Positions 10,901-23,500 of a stretch of DNA of 64,000 nt are shown one piece after another. Positions within the stretch are counted from its first letter, which is position 1; each line of letters starts with the position of its first letter. The DNA lies in contig CM073323.1 of NCBI GenBank assembly GCA_037043015.1, forward strand, positions 30,500,086 to 30,564,085, written 5' to 3'. The notes beneath the pieces were generated by a model. The model was not told the origin of the DNA. It searched no databases and saw nothing but the letters and a program-made list of their open reading frames with translations. A program made the translations under genes and the position numbers. The stretch comes from Bryum argenteum. Taxonomy: Eukaryota > Streptophyta > Bryopsida > Bryales > Bryaceae.

Positions 10901-12090
10901 TCTGCCCCAGTCCTACCAATCTCTGCTCCTTTTGGAAGCGCATCACGTATCGGTAAACGACTTTCTGTCATTTTCTATTGAGATATTGCCCGACTCTTGT
11001 TCTAGCATATTAATCCTTGCACACTACCCAGGACGCAAGGTCCGTTTCTTGCATGAATCCTAGTACGTTTTTGGAAATATTGTTTCAAGAGCGACGTGAT
11101 CGGTCAAGGGATGCGGTCTAAGCATGTGAGCATGCAACCGCTTGCAAGAAACCCCAGTGCTTTGCATGATCATTGTAACCACACCTGTAGAGACGACCCC
11201 ATGCACAAGAATCAAGCTCACAATTATGGTTACTCGAAACTCGGCTTCTACGTTGCACACAAACTCAGTCTGCATGAGGTTCAACTTATTACTATACATC
11301 CTACGGTGGTGAATGCAAGGTGACAATACGCGTTCGTATTCGGAAATGCTAGAAGAATGCGAGGAAGGTAGGCACGAGCTTTCCGTAGAGCGTTACTCAC
11401 ACCTCTATACCAATGAATTCATTCCAAGAACGTCGGGTTCATCTAAACCTGTGTGCAGACTTTTCAATCCAGATCTACTGAATTCAACTCTCTTGAAACT
11501 ACACCAGTTCCCATGCTAAACCACCGATCTAGAGAAAATTGAGGTTGAACACCATTTATGTAGTGTCATGTAACAATTACGATCATGGCAGATCGATGGA
11601 TGCGAGCTTACCAGTGGGATCCACCGATGGGATGGAACTTGGGGATGGGTCATTGCAAAAGAAGTGGCCACTCAAGCAAGCAGGCCAGGGATGGTGCCAG
11701 TGACCGAGAATTTCCACGTGCAGCCCTCATCTCCTCATCTTCTCTGTCCCATGAATCGTCACCCGCCGCCCAAGTCATGACTTTCAGCTCCACATGATCA
11801 CACACAGATGCCGCCCACGTCATGACTTTCAGCTCCACATGATCACACACAGATGCCGCCCACGTCGATTGCGGCCTCAACAAAATCATGACTAGCGAAG
11901 TTACAGCTAATTCTACTTCTATGGGTTCCAAGTTGAGCATAACTCATGGTTCAGGAACGGTTTTATCTTGCTTCAGTTTCAGATTGATACAACTGATAGT
12001 GCTCAGAGCAAGCAAAGGAATCGGTACCGACTCAACGTCAACGGATACAGATGAGTATCTCTGCATGCATGCATGCAAGGCAAGGATTTC
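7957..12090. other. Gene-poor 3' region of U1
   Basis: About 4.1 kb between the PLD stop and the next unit. Small open frames exist on both strands, but none is recognisable, and several are interrupted by indels in other units. It holds a short TA run near 8449, a (CGT)n run near 9391 (about six copies), a 45-bp duplication (11774-11863) and a TGCATGCATGCATGCA run near 12062. One minus-strand stretch near 9260-9390 ends in a plausible donor (CAC|GTAAGC) and could be an old exon, but I cannot name it. Confidence 0.5.
11774..11863. repeat. 45-bp tandem duplication, U1
   Basis: Two perfect copies of a 45-bp element beginning GTCATGACTTTCAGC. Because 45 is a multiple of three, both strands keep their frames across it. 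A minus-strand frame shows a repeated 15-residue block (WAASVCDHVELKVMT), but there is no other sign of a gene. Confidence 0.9.
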
Positions 12091-12240
12091 ACGTACAGGG
12101 ACCTTGAAAAAGTCAGCGTCCTCGCCTCTCCGTGGAGCCCTAATCCTTAACCCGACTACATGCTGATTTCCAAATGACGACAGACGCTGGTACTACGTAT
12201 TGGTGTTGAAGGGATTGAAAGAAGTGGAGTGATCAAGTAG

Positions 12241-13440
12241 CTATGGTGAAGCATCGCCTGGTTTGCAGAGAAGAAGCCAGCAAGAGACCAAGAAGATTGA
12301 AGAGAAACAGAGCAGCACTATCACCACTCCGATCGTATACAATCTCGCTGTTAAGGACGGCCTAGTCATATCTCCAACCGCTCTGTCCCTGGCGTTTATA
12401 CGGAAGTTGAAATGCTGAGGCCCAACATGCAGCTTCACGTCATTGATACTCTGTTTTAACACCTGTGTATACAAGGGAAGAGAAGTACAAAACTCGCTAT
12501 CAGTATCTAGTAAGCAATTAGAGCACCTCGTTCTTCTTATGTGCCTAATGCCGTAAGGATGCTCCGGTTTACGTCAGACTTCGACTCTACTGTTTCGAGC
12601 GCGACTACATTTCCAGATATTCAGCTAGAGTATACGAACATGCATTGGGTTAGGCGATACTCAGACCTTCTTACCGACAAAAGTCTAATTCTCTCCTCAC
12701 CGTGAGCATGAAGCTCTAAGCAAATTTGCAATCAAACGAAATAATGAGAGATTTCTACAGGGTTGGCACTAGAGGTTTTAAGGGAAAGGGTGCAATTGAC
12801 GAGGCTGTGGTACCTTACAGGTCTGTCTTGAATGAGCAATGGTGATTTCTAATTTCCACAAGAGAGTGAGCTTCTGTATCACCACAACAGTGGTAACCAA
12901 CGATGTCCACAATGATAAGAGAAATGCTGTCCACCAGTTATGGCACCGCAACATGGACGATTGTGCCACCGCCGTGAAAAGCACGCCCTGGAACACGATG
13001 TAAAACCCAATGACTTGGTAGATCTCGTTGCGGATGCTATTCTGCTTCGCCTCGAAGAAAGGTAGTGCGTTGTTTATGTAGTGCTCAACTTTCTTCTGTC
13101 AGTCTTGAAACGCAATCCTTAGTTTCTCGTACTTGCCGCTGTTGAGCTCATGCAAGTTTGTGGCCTCCATTTCCGCTACGCACAGCCCCTCGTCATCGTC
13201 GCTCTATACCTTGCTCAGATCCACCACGTGCCCATTTCCGATTCCGGCATCATTATTGCTATCGCTGTGCTCGGGGCCCGCGCTAGTGGGCAAACTGGTG
13301 CCGACAGTGAAAGAACTGGTTGTGGCGACGCCAGAGCATGTGCAACCTGCGCAGTGCCGGGTAGTGCCGCAGCTGGGGAGCGGAAGGAGTTCCTGCTCCT
13401 CAGCCGTCGTGAGAGGGACGATTTCCTGCATCTCAGCCAT
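12241..13440 (-). pseudogene. Membrane-protein pseudogene, U2 copy
   Basis: Exon A 13440-12814 and exon B 12462-12241. Both stops of the U1 copy are present: TAG at 13206-13204 and TGA at 13101-13099. The intron is one base longer than in U1, from a CT insertion near 12696 and nearby single-base changes. The coding portion is otherwise unchanged as far as I can see, so this copy is no more decayed than U1. Confidence 0.55.
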
Positions 13441-14881
13441 CAAAGAAGTGAGTGACTAACGCGGGGAGATCCCGAAGCTCGATTTCAATCGCCATTGCTA
13501 CTTAGGGTATCGCTATCCGCAGCTCGTTGAACAGAGTCACAAATAGTCACTGCTCAGAACCCTTGATGATGCGCTTCAGCTTCCAACTCAATGTCGTCGT
13601 GTCGTAGAGCGAGTCAGGGAAGTTCAACCCTCTCTGATCCTCGCCACCTGCATGGGAGAGCAACACAGCCGCTTGAACAATGTGGCGAGCAACACAGCCA
13701 CACCCACAACGATCCCCACTGCCGGCTTCGCTTGAGATCATTACTGCCACTACCGCCGGTCAACGAAGCTGATACAGTGTTGCCTGGGCTCAAGCCTGGC
13801 GCTCGTGGCGCAAGCCCGCTGATACCTGGCTGGCGACGGACCATCGCTGAATGAGCCCAAAGTTGACGAGGCTGCAATCACAGACCACAGGTCTCAATAT
13901 GATCAGCTAGTGGAGTTTGACAGATCCTAACAATCGAAGCAGCTCTGATATGGTTTGGCAATCAATTCGAACAGGAAGTCGCATAAGTAGAGACTACCTT
14001 GTGTGTGTGTGGCGCTTGTGCTGAAGCTCCAGGAGATGATCCTCTTCCACACTCCATTCTACCGTTACAGCTCACACAACACACCAATTCGATCAAGCAA
14101 GGGTGGCCTTGGCTGCGAATCCATGATCTGTTCCTACCACGACATGAACAATGAGAAGAATTCAACACAATTCAAGTATAAACTCACGTTCACAGCAATC
14201 CAAATTTGAATTTCCATCTTTTCCCGCGCCTAGGCAGCTCCGCCCTCCCGCTCACTGGTGCCGCCGTCGCTGTCAGGGCATAGCATTCAAACCGCCGCCC
14301 CTTCTTCATCGGTATCTTATTTGTTGGTGTAAGAGGAATCTTGTTTCTTACAATGCCACACCAATTCATTCTACTTTAGCAAATAATCTAATCAATTTGG
14401 TAGTCTAGGTATGTCAAAATGGCACTGTCTTGAATTAATGTCATTTCATTCACATCGTCCATGACTGTACTTTTAATGCGTATATTTGATGAATGGGTAC
14501 TAACACTTAAACCTCTTTCAAATCACTTTTCATAATTTCACGATTTGAGACAAGATTGCCGGGGTGCAAAAATCTTCTTGTGCTTTCAATTTTCAACCAC
14601 AAATATTTGTCCTGAATTATATATACTTACAAACAAAAATATTGATTCAAATGGTACTTATTAATAGTTACCCATACTCAAAATATTGTACTAACACACG
14701 TTAAAAGTACAAAAAAGTTTGTATCATATGAATGATACCTATATTATATATAATTTTGTGATTATTACAAACATGACATATTTCCTTTACATTGATATAT
14801 TTTATAAATTAGGGTTAAGTTGAGCAATTTAGATTGATCAGAGTTCACACACATAGTATTATCTAGGTGTGCCACTCGAGG
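13441..14881. other. Gene-poor stretch and left AT-rich flank, U2
   Basis: Between the membrane pseudogene and the minisatellite. The first 900 bp is moderately GC-rich without a recognised gene. It includes the possible minus-strand membrane-segment frame equivalent to 1645-1532 of U1, here at about 13737-13624. From about 14340 it turns AT-rich and ends at CACTCGAGGC just before the array. Confidence 0.5.
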
Positions 14882-16083
14882 CGTGACAATGAGGGGGTGG
14901 TTCACAATAGGGGGGTTGATCACAATAAGAGGTTGTTCAGAATAAGGGGGTTGTTCACAATAGGGGGGTTGATCACAATAAAGGGGTTGTTCACAATAAA
15001 GGGGTTGATTACAATAAGGGGTTGTTCACAATAAGGGATTAAGGGGTTGTTCACAACAAAGGGGGTTGATCACAATAAAGGGGTGGTTCACAATGAGGGG
15101 GTTGATCACAATAAGGGGGTTGGTCACAACAAGGGGGTTGTTCTCAATAGGGGCTGATCACAATTAAGGGGTTGTTCACAATAAGGGATTAAGGGGGTTG
15201 TTCACAACAAAAGGGATTGATGACAATAAGGGGGGTTGATCACAATCAGAAGGTTATTTACAATAAGGGATTGTTCACAATAAGAGGTTGATCACAATAA
15301 GGGGTTGATCACGATAAGGGGTTGTTCTCAATTGGGGGTTGATTACAATAAGGGGTTCTTCTTAATAGGAAGGTTGATCACAATAAAGGGGCCGATTACA
15401 ATAAGGGGTTGTTCACAATAAGGGGTTGTTCACAATAAGGGGTTGTTCACAATAAGGGGTTGATCACAATAAGGGGTTGGTCACAATAAGGGGTTGTTCA
15501 CGGTGAAGGGGTTGATCACAATAGGGGGATGATCACAATAAGGGGGATGATCACAATAAAGAGGTTGTTCACAATAAGAGGGTTGATGACAATAAAGGGG
15601 TTGTTCACAATAAGGGATTAAGGGGTTCTTCACAATAAGGGGAATTGATCATAATAAGGGGTTATTCACAATAAGGGGTTGTTCACAATAAGGGGTTGAT
15701 CACAATAAGGGGGTTAATCACGATAAGGGGGTTGTTCTCAATAGGGGTTATATTACAATAAGGGGTTGTTCTCAATAGGAAGGTTGATCACAATAAAGGG
15801 GTTGTTCACAATAAGGGGTTGATCACAATGAGGGGCTTGATCACAATAAGGGGTTGTTCACAATAAGGGGTTGGTCACAATAAGGGGTTGATTACAATAA
15901 GGGGTTGTTCTCAATAGGGGGTTGATTACAAAAAGGGGTTGATCACAATAAGGGGTTGGTCACAATAAGGGGGTAGTTCTCTATAGGAGGGTTGATTAGA
16001 ACAAGGGGTGAAGGGGGTTGTTCTCAATAGGGGGGTTGATCACAATAAGGGGTTGATCACAATAAGGGGTTGTTCACAATAAG
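14882..16083 (+). repeat. 17-bp minisatellite array, U2
   Basis: 1202 bp of 17-bp monomers, about 70 by length. The consensus is TTG[A/T/G]TCACAATAAGGGG, with position 4 the main variable site. Less common forms are TTGATTACAATAAGGGG, TTGTTCTCAATAGGGG and a short GGGATTAAGGGG insert. The plus strand is G-rich and C-poor, with a run of three to six G every 17 bases. The array begins at GTGACAATGAGG and stops sharply at AATAAGCCTTTAAAATC. The period is not a multiple of three and there are no unique spacers, so this is neither coding DNA nor a CRISPR array. Confidence 0.96.
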
Positions 16084-17303
16084 CCTTTAAAATCAAATAG
16101 GACTAGGTTTTCTTAGTTTGAGTAAACTTATTATTTTAGGAAACTAATAAGCTTCCTCATAGGTTTCTTGTGCGCTCACTCCATTTTATCATATACTATG
16201 TTATTTATGCCAATAATATCAATTTCTAATTCGTGATAATAGAAAGTACATTTTATATTGATTTTCAAATTATTTCTCTTTTAAATCAAGTATAAAACAA
16301 ATACTACCTATTTTAGGAAATTGGACCATGTAGATCTAATTTGGGGTTTAGGGTTTTTATGAAAGCAAAAATAATATTATCTAAGCATATTAAATATTTA
16401 ATCAATACAATCCCACTATGACATTATGAGTTGGCATTGGATTCTACTTCATTCACCTTATCATTATTTCCCCTTAACTTTCAAAACTTCAAACTTTGTC
16501 CCACAAATATCAAAGCATAAGTATTTAATCAATACAATCTCACTATGACATTATGAGTTGGCATTGGATTTTACTTCATTCACCTTATCATTCTTTCCCC
16601 GTAACTTTCAAAATTTCAAACTTTCCCCTCAAACATCAAAACATATATATTTAATCAATACAATCCCACTATGACATTATTTATTTTCCCTCATTTGCGC
16701 TTTTATTTCCTTGGACCAAATCTTAACCATTCACCTACATTATCTTTAGCATAAAGTTCGACATGATAATCCAAAAAGGTTGAGGTTAGAATGTGGAGTT
16801 CCCAACTGAAGGTTTCAGATTTCAAATGAGAAACTCAAAAACATTTAATAAAGTTTCTTAGATATATACAAAAGTATCACGCAAGGAACACAAGTTAACC
16901 ACGTTGAACACCCAATTTTGTAATTTTCCTACATAGCAGTAATATAAAATAAAGGGGACTACTGAGTATACTCATGGAAGTTGGTGGAACATGTACAGTA
17001 CAACAATTTCACACGCATCAAAAGGGACAATTTGAAAATTTGAACACCCAAATTTGAGATTTCAAACGCATAGAAAGGGACAATTTGAAAATTTGAACAC
17101 CCAAACTTGTGATTTTGTAACTTTCCTACATAATGTTCAGTAGTATAAAATAAAGGGGACTACTGAGTATACTCCTGGAAGTTGGTGGACTATGTACAGT
17201 ACCAAAATTTCACACGCATAAAAAGGGACAATTTGAAAATTCAAATAAATAAATGAATTACTGATGATGGATGTACAGCGGTTTGGAATTGTGCTTCTTT
17301 CAG
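16084..17303. repeat. AT-rich flank with two tandem duplications, U2
   Basis: No gene. A block of about 127 bp starting TATTTAATCAATACAATC is repeated at 16395, 16522 and (partly) 16648. A second block of about 189 bp starting GAACACCCAA is repeated at 16906 and 17095 and carries the motif AAAGGGACAATTTGAAAA up to three times. The stretch ends in the polypyrimidine tract and CAG acceptor of the first surviving PLD exon. It occupies the place where upstream PLD exons would be expected. Confidence 0.85.
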
Positions 17304-20300
17304 GCGGGTGTAATGAACACTCATGACGAAGAGACGAAGAAGTTTTTCAAGGGTACATCAGTTCGATGTATTCTAGCTCCACGCTATGGTGCATCGAAGT
17401 CAACTTGGTTCAGGCAAAAGGTAGGTTGGGTTCATTGCGAGACTACAGTATTAAACAATTCAGGAGGTTGATGTTTGAGTTTTAGAAGTTGCCTGCTGAA
17501 CACAGACTCCATAATGTTGATTGCTCAACAGTTGTGGATCCACTGATGGAGGCTAACAAGCATGTTGTGATTAATAGAATATGTGACCCGTGATGATTCC
17601 ATGTCAGGTCGTGGGGTCGCTCTACACGCATCACCAAAAGACCGTGATCGTTGACAGCGGACCTATCGGTCAAAGGAGATTGTCCGCCTTCGTCGGTGGC
17701 TTGGACTTGACAGGAGGCCGATGGGACACGCCTGCACATCACATTTTTGCTTCACTTCAGAATGAGCACAAGGGTGACTTCCGTAACAAATCCTGGGAGG
17801 TGAGTGACAAGTAAAGAGTCAAGATGCGATCATGCTTTAAGATAGAGAACCGTCATAACAAATTTCCTTTTTATCGTGTTGGCAGTATGAACCAGAGAGT
17901 GGAGGACCCAGGGAACCGTGGCACGACTGGCACTGCAAGATTGAAGGTCACGCTGCGTACGATGTCCTCACGAACTTCGAGCAGCGGTGGAGAAAAGCCA
18001 CTTCACGGCATGACGACGAGCTGATTGATATCGATCGCCATGACGGTATTTGGAGTCCTTCGAACCGTGCTCCGGATGCTGGCGATCCTGCCCTTTTCGT
18101 AAGCAATGAGCGTGACCCGGAAACTTGGCATGTGCAGGTTTTACCTCCCTCCATTACATGCCACTTTGAATTACATGAATAGTGTCCTTATCTCGATATC
18201 TTCAGAAACTTTTCGTTCGTAATTGACAATTGACTGAATGGATATCGTGAGTGAGTAAACGAATGGGAACAAATTCGTCTTTTAGTGTGGGTAAAAAGCT
18301 GACAACGGTGTTAATTGTGCAGGTATTCAGGTCGATTGATGCAGGATCTGTGAAAGGTTTTCCCACCACCGTCGACCAGGTTTAAAAAGAGGTACGAAAT
18401 GCTCATGCTCATGAAGCACCTGATTGAAATTCAAGAGATTAGCAGCTATATGTGACCCTGTTGTTGTGATGCAGAAACTGGTGTGGGGTAAAAGCGTTGC
18501 CATAGACATAAGCATTCAGATGGCGTACATTATTGCAATACGATCTGCTCAACATTTCATATACATCGAGAATCAATACTTTCTGGGATCGTCGTACAAC
18601 TGGCCAGACTACAAAACAGCTGGTACTCTTTCGACCATAATCATCCTGACATGGTGATAATTTCGACATCAATAATGCCGTCGAGTAACCATTGATGTTC
18701 CACAGGTGCCAATCATCTCATTCCGATGGAACTGGCGCTGAAGATCTGCAGCAAAATCAGAGAGGGCAAGAGGTTTGCCGTGTACGTGGTCGTTCCCATG
18801 TGGCCCTAGGGTGTTCCCGGCAGTGGCCCCTGTCAAGAAATTCTGTATTTTCAGGTAATCAACTAAATCCCACCATCTAAACAACAATGCCATCAGACTT
18901 TCTCAATAACCTTCTGAAAAGATTAAGCCATTCTTCCGCTATGTAAGAGGCTATGGATGGACCCTGATTGATGCTCTACTTCTTCATGTAAGATATTATG
19001 GCAATTTTCATAGTGTAGATATTGATGCAATTGGGTTCGACAATAACGACAGGAATGGGGACCCTCACGCACGATATTCTTTCTTTCGCTGTATAATAGG
19101 TTGTGAAAAGAGTTGCTTCAATTCTACGAATTTGACTATTTTCGCAGTGAAGGTGTTGATCGGGATTTTGATTGCTTCTTTTTGATTTGTGACCAGTCGC
19201 AAACGATGAAGATGATGTACGCCAGAGTTGCAGGTGCGCTACGAGAATATGGCCCGTCGCATGCAAAGCCAACAGATTACTTGAATTTCTACTGCCTAGA
19301 GACGAGAGAGACTGCCAAACCGGGCGAGTTTGTACCGGTGCAGCCCCCGGATAACAACTCTCATCATGTAAGTAATATGAAAAAACGCATGCTCATGTTT
19401 TTGGAGGTTATAAAGATTCATTGTGGTACTTTGAAGCAGCCTGGTGATTGAAAGCTTGCCTGGGAGCATGCAGGGACTTTCGCAAGTCAATAGACGGATG
19501 ATGATATATGTGCACGCGAAAGGAATGATCGTAGACGACGAGTTGGTGATCGTGGGCTCCGCCAACATCAATCAACGATCCATGGATGGCTCCAGAGATA
19601 CAGAAATTGCCATGGGCGGCTATCAACCGCAACACACGTGGTATCAGAAACAAGGCCATCCTCGCGGTCAGGTGGGTTCATATCTGCTAAAGTCTACCCC
19701 AGTCGTACATTTCAGGCCTTCCTACCTTATGGTGGGTTTAGAATTGGGGTGGAGAGCCAATCTGAGCCCAAGTGACATGACTTCGAGCTTGGAGCTTGAA
19801 AGTAATAAATAAACAATTTGAATGCCAGTAACTGAATTCAAGTATACAGTTGTTCGGGTGCCGTTGAAGCAGACAAACAAAAACAGATCACGATCAGCCG
19901 TTCCAATTTTAAATTCAGCGGATAGTGTTAGTACTTTTAATCAATTGGTTCTTACTAATTAATTGGTTCTTACTATAATCAGTGTAACTGCTGACAACCT
20001 GTTTTTGATAACATCAGAGCTTCTATCTCTAATGTAAATTCAAACAGACAGACCTCACCAATGGGAGGATTGAATACAATGCAACCCACCTTCAGTGTAA
20101 ACTCACCTTTAGGAGTATAAAAGTCTTTGAAGCTTTACGCCTCGACGAGGAGTTTATGGATCTACTCACCTGATCTCTACTTCTGTGAAGCTTGGCTCAT
20201 CAGATTTGAAATGGCGTGCAGGTATATGGCTACCGGATGTCGTTGTGGGCGGAGCAGGTGGGAGGCTTGGAGCAAGAGTTTGAGGAGCCAGAGAGCGTGG

Positions 20301-20518
20301 AGTGCGTGCACAGGTTGAACTTCATCGCAGACAGGAACTGGGAGCAGTACGCAGCTCCACAAATCACCGACATGAGGAGTCATCTGATCCGCTACCCGCT
20401 CAAAGTGGAGGATGATGGCACAGTCACCAATTTGCCGGGCTTCATCACCTTCCCCGACGTCGGAGGGAAGATCATGGGCTCCAACCAGCCCAACATTCCT
20501 GACGACTTAACAACCTGA
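17304..20518 (+). pseudogene. Phospholipase D pseudogene, U2 copy (reference; 5'-truncated, nonsense in exon 6)
   Basis: Plant C2-class PLDs hydrolyse membrane phospholipids to phosphatidic acid using two HxKxxxxD motifs. Nine exons are readable, all with GT-AG introns: 17304-17420, 17608-17799, 17886-18137, 18323-18379, 18475-18622, 18706-18854, 19197-19367, 19474-19671 and 20222-20518 (TGA). They give about 526 codons against roughly 800 for a full PLD. The first (GVMNTHDEETKKFF) starts in the middle of the catalytic region, so the C2 domain and some following sequence are missing. Exon 2 carries the first catalytic motif (THHQKTVIVD), exon 5 the conserved [12 protein letters not shown], and exon 8 the second catalytic motif ([11 protein letters not shown]) followed by GSANINQRS. 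Exon 9 is the normal C-terminus. Exon 6 has a TAG (18807-18809) in the conserved PMWPEG segment, where Glu is expected. It lies between the two catalytic motifs, so any product would lack the second. Motif wording is closer to the beta/gamma/delta subclasses than to alpha (recall, unsearched). Confidence 0.93.
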
Positions 20519-23500
20519 TCCACATTAATTGTAACCGTACTTGAACAATGTATCCATACTTAGTGTTTTGTAGCGAGATGTCCTCGAAGTGAGAGACAGA
20601 TTTCATTGCAGGTGGTGAAGCCATTCTGAACCAAAGGTGTGGTATAATCCTGTACATAGGAAGCTCTTTGCTTCCATTAAGTAGATATTTTGTAACTCAA
20701 CTTGCAGCTAGAAAAAAATTCTTCAATGGAGTCCTGGCTACTGAACTCGAAGTAAGACGTTGGTTAGGTACGTTCCTTCGGGATATGCTTCATAGATTAA
20801 AGTCTGGACAGTATAGATGAAAGTTGACGATCGGAAGATTTGCGTTGTGGGTTGTGAGGATCCGGAAGAAGAGTGAGGAATAATCTAGGAAATCTTTGAA
20901 GATTCACGAAGCGTGTGGAGTGAAATGTACGGGAAGCAAGATGGGATGTGCGTGCGGGGGAGATGGAGGGAGTGATGAAGGGGGTGGGATGTCCGAGGAA
21001 AGGACTAAGGATGGATATATATATATATGTTTGAAGCTATGGCGTAGGTTGGTAGTTTACCTACCGCGGCCGGCGTATGAGTGAGTGTGAGAGGCTATGG
21101 CTGTGTCTATGGCTTGATCTCATGCTCATTTGTATCGTATCGTTTGTGGGTTCCTTTCCTCCAGCGGTTTTGGGTTTCTTTCCTCCATCGGGGACCCATT
21201 TTTGGTGTGCAATTCATCCAATGTACGAATGTCTTCTAAACAGTTTCAAGCTACAATTTGATATTACGAAATCCCATGTACAGGTTGTTCAAATTTGGTG
21301 CGAACCTGATCAGCAATCAAATTGTGCACTAAAAATGAAACCATTATGCAATGAATCTGCTATAAATTTGCAATGATTTTGCATCTTCGTCTTTCGGGTC
21401 CATATCAAAATAAACCAAACGCTTGCTTTACGTATTAAAGTTTCAATGACTTTGTGTTAGAGGTGACCCAAATTCTGAGGTGCCCCAGTTGACTTTGACA
21501 TGTACCGTATTGACGAATACTAACATTGAAATTATTTATTCAAGCTTACAGTTCATGCGATCAGTTTATTTGATTTCACATTATATTTCCCCTGGAAGTT
21601 TTCTGACTTCTTTTCATACCAATTGCGGACGTCCAGTATTCTACCTCTCAAGAAAGAGTTCTAGACTCATAATTCTGTCGGAACATTCAAGTCAACTCTT
21701 AATTTCAATATGGAAATCATGCATGATTACTCAGTCACAAGCTTCTCGAAAGAATGGTTGCCATTTCAACACGATCAATTTCCCGCATCAAAACTTTATT
21801 AGAAAACGGAAGAATCCACGAGCCTGCACAGTAGCTTACGTGTAAGCTAATGACGGCAATGTGAGGGTTGTCCTCGGCCACCTGCAACTTGACATTCCCC
21901 TTTCCACCAACAATGAAAGCTCCGCTGACGACATGACTAGACGCACCAAAACAGCACCACATGCGTCGTCGTCGTCGTCGTTACATGGTGGACGGAAAGA
22001 AACGGAAACGAATCCAGTACGTACGTTTGGTGTTATTGATAAAGTAGCAACTCCGCAGTTGTAACGCTTCAAATGGCTCCTTCCGCGTAGAAGTTCAACG
22101 ATCCAATTTACCAACCGGTCCAGGGGTGCCCGCTGGTATACTTAGTCATGCGTATCATGTTTCCCAAATAATAATCGCGCGTGGTGTAACTAAGGTCAAA
22201 TAGGGCCAGGAACAATCAATGCGTCTCCACCACTTCTGTAACGGTACTGGGTTTCCATTGCATGCACAACCTCGGTCATGGGCATGTAGCCCATGCAATT
22301 CACCTCTGAAATCTGAGCCATGTGATCAACTTAGAGCAGTCTACAAGAATTAAGCTGACGATTGTAATGCTGTGATCAACAACATCTTGGTCCATATCTG
22401 ACTTCATGAGATCATCGACGTTCTTCCGTCCTTGGCCGAGCATCCATCTGGAACAGATTAGTACCGAAACCGCTGGTCACCATTTCTCCCACAGAGAAAA
22501 ATCCTGGAACCTGTAGGATTGAGCAGAGTGCACACGGATTAATCTGATGACCAAAGTTTGCACTTCATAGGCTTCAATGCTCTAAATCAAGCTCTACATC
22601 GTCATAGTTACATCAACTGCCCATCCACATGACCGTGATGAAATGGAATTGACGACTTCGCACGTCGTAGTTAGTAGTGGCATGGTTCAAGAGCTCAACC
22701 GCAGCACGCGGACCGTCTTGCTCGCAAACATGAAAGAGGGGAGTGACTACAGGCGAGTTGGGGATTCAAAAGAAAATTTCTCGGTGCATTCGCGGCTCAT
22801 ATCCATCCAGTGCATGCACTCGCCGTAAGCTTATACAGATGGGCATCGAAATCGTTTTCAAAAAACTGTCTAAACTCAAACCAGAAGCTAGAAAATGATC
22901 CAGTAAGCTACAACTCATTCGCATGCTCCTCTATGGTTTGCACACGGTGCTCGAATTCTCTCCCAGAAAACCAGGGGATGAGACTGCAGACAAGTAACTT
23001 TTATCTCAATTTTTGGCCTGCATGCAGCCCATGCAACCCAAATTACGATCGCTAGCGGACTCGTGAAACCCACCCCACGTTTGGAATCCACTTATCCGAA
23101 TTCGAGTTCCGACCAGCAACCTACTAGCTAACTAAATGGCTAACTATGATTGACTGCTCATCAAGAGACTGAGGTAGACCGATCATCAACTTACATGTCT
23201 CCTTGGGATGAACGCGCGCCCTCCTTGGCCCACGCATTAATTGCAACAATCACTTGGTACTCCAAGCCCATATGTGCCTGGGAGTTTCATTGATCACTTC
23301 GCACACGCACTACAAACACCTTAGAAGCCAGCATGAGGGGTCTTACTTACCTGCAACACAGCAATGCTGGAATCTCAAGGCTATGGAATCGATTGCGCAT
23401 GAATCAAGCATTCTTGTGTAATCGAATGACAGCCTGTATGCTCGACCGCGGATACTAGAAAGAGGACCTCCCAGCTCTGCCCCAGTCCTACCAATCTCTC

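Larger units (their letters stand above)
1..12090 (+). repeat. Tandem unit U1 of the 12.5-kb macrosatellite (rearranged)
   Basis: First unit of the head-to-tail array, in a phase chosen so that it begins at the window start. Bases 1 to about 3340 and about 7250 to 12090 align closely with U2. Between them the unit holds a scrambled patch, an inverted segment (about 3693-6182), a 100-N gap (6183-6282) and an indel-rich stretch (6283 to about 7250). Its length of 12090 is therefore not comparable with the other units. The forward-orientation AT-rich flank and PLD exons 1-5 present in U2-U5 are missing. Confidence 0.93.

Noticed and set aside
10768-10971. 67-codon minus-strand frame followed by a donor-like GTAAGT
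   Set aside because: A two-base insertion breaks the frame in U2-U5, and the product is unrecognised.
14882-16083. CRISPR-like array
   Set aside because: Monomers are directly adjacent with no unique spacers, and the setting is a eukaryotic nuclear locus with spliced genes.
16338-16360. Plant telomere repeat (TTTAGGG) next to the minisatellite
   Set aside because: Only one clear copy with a partial neighbour. No tandem run.
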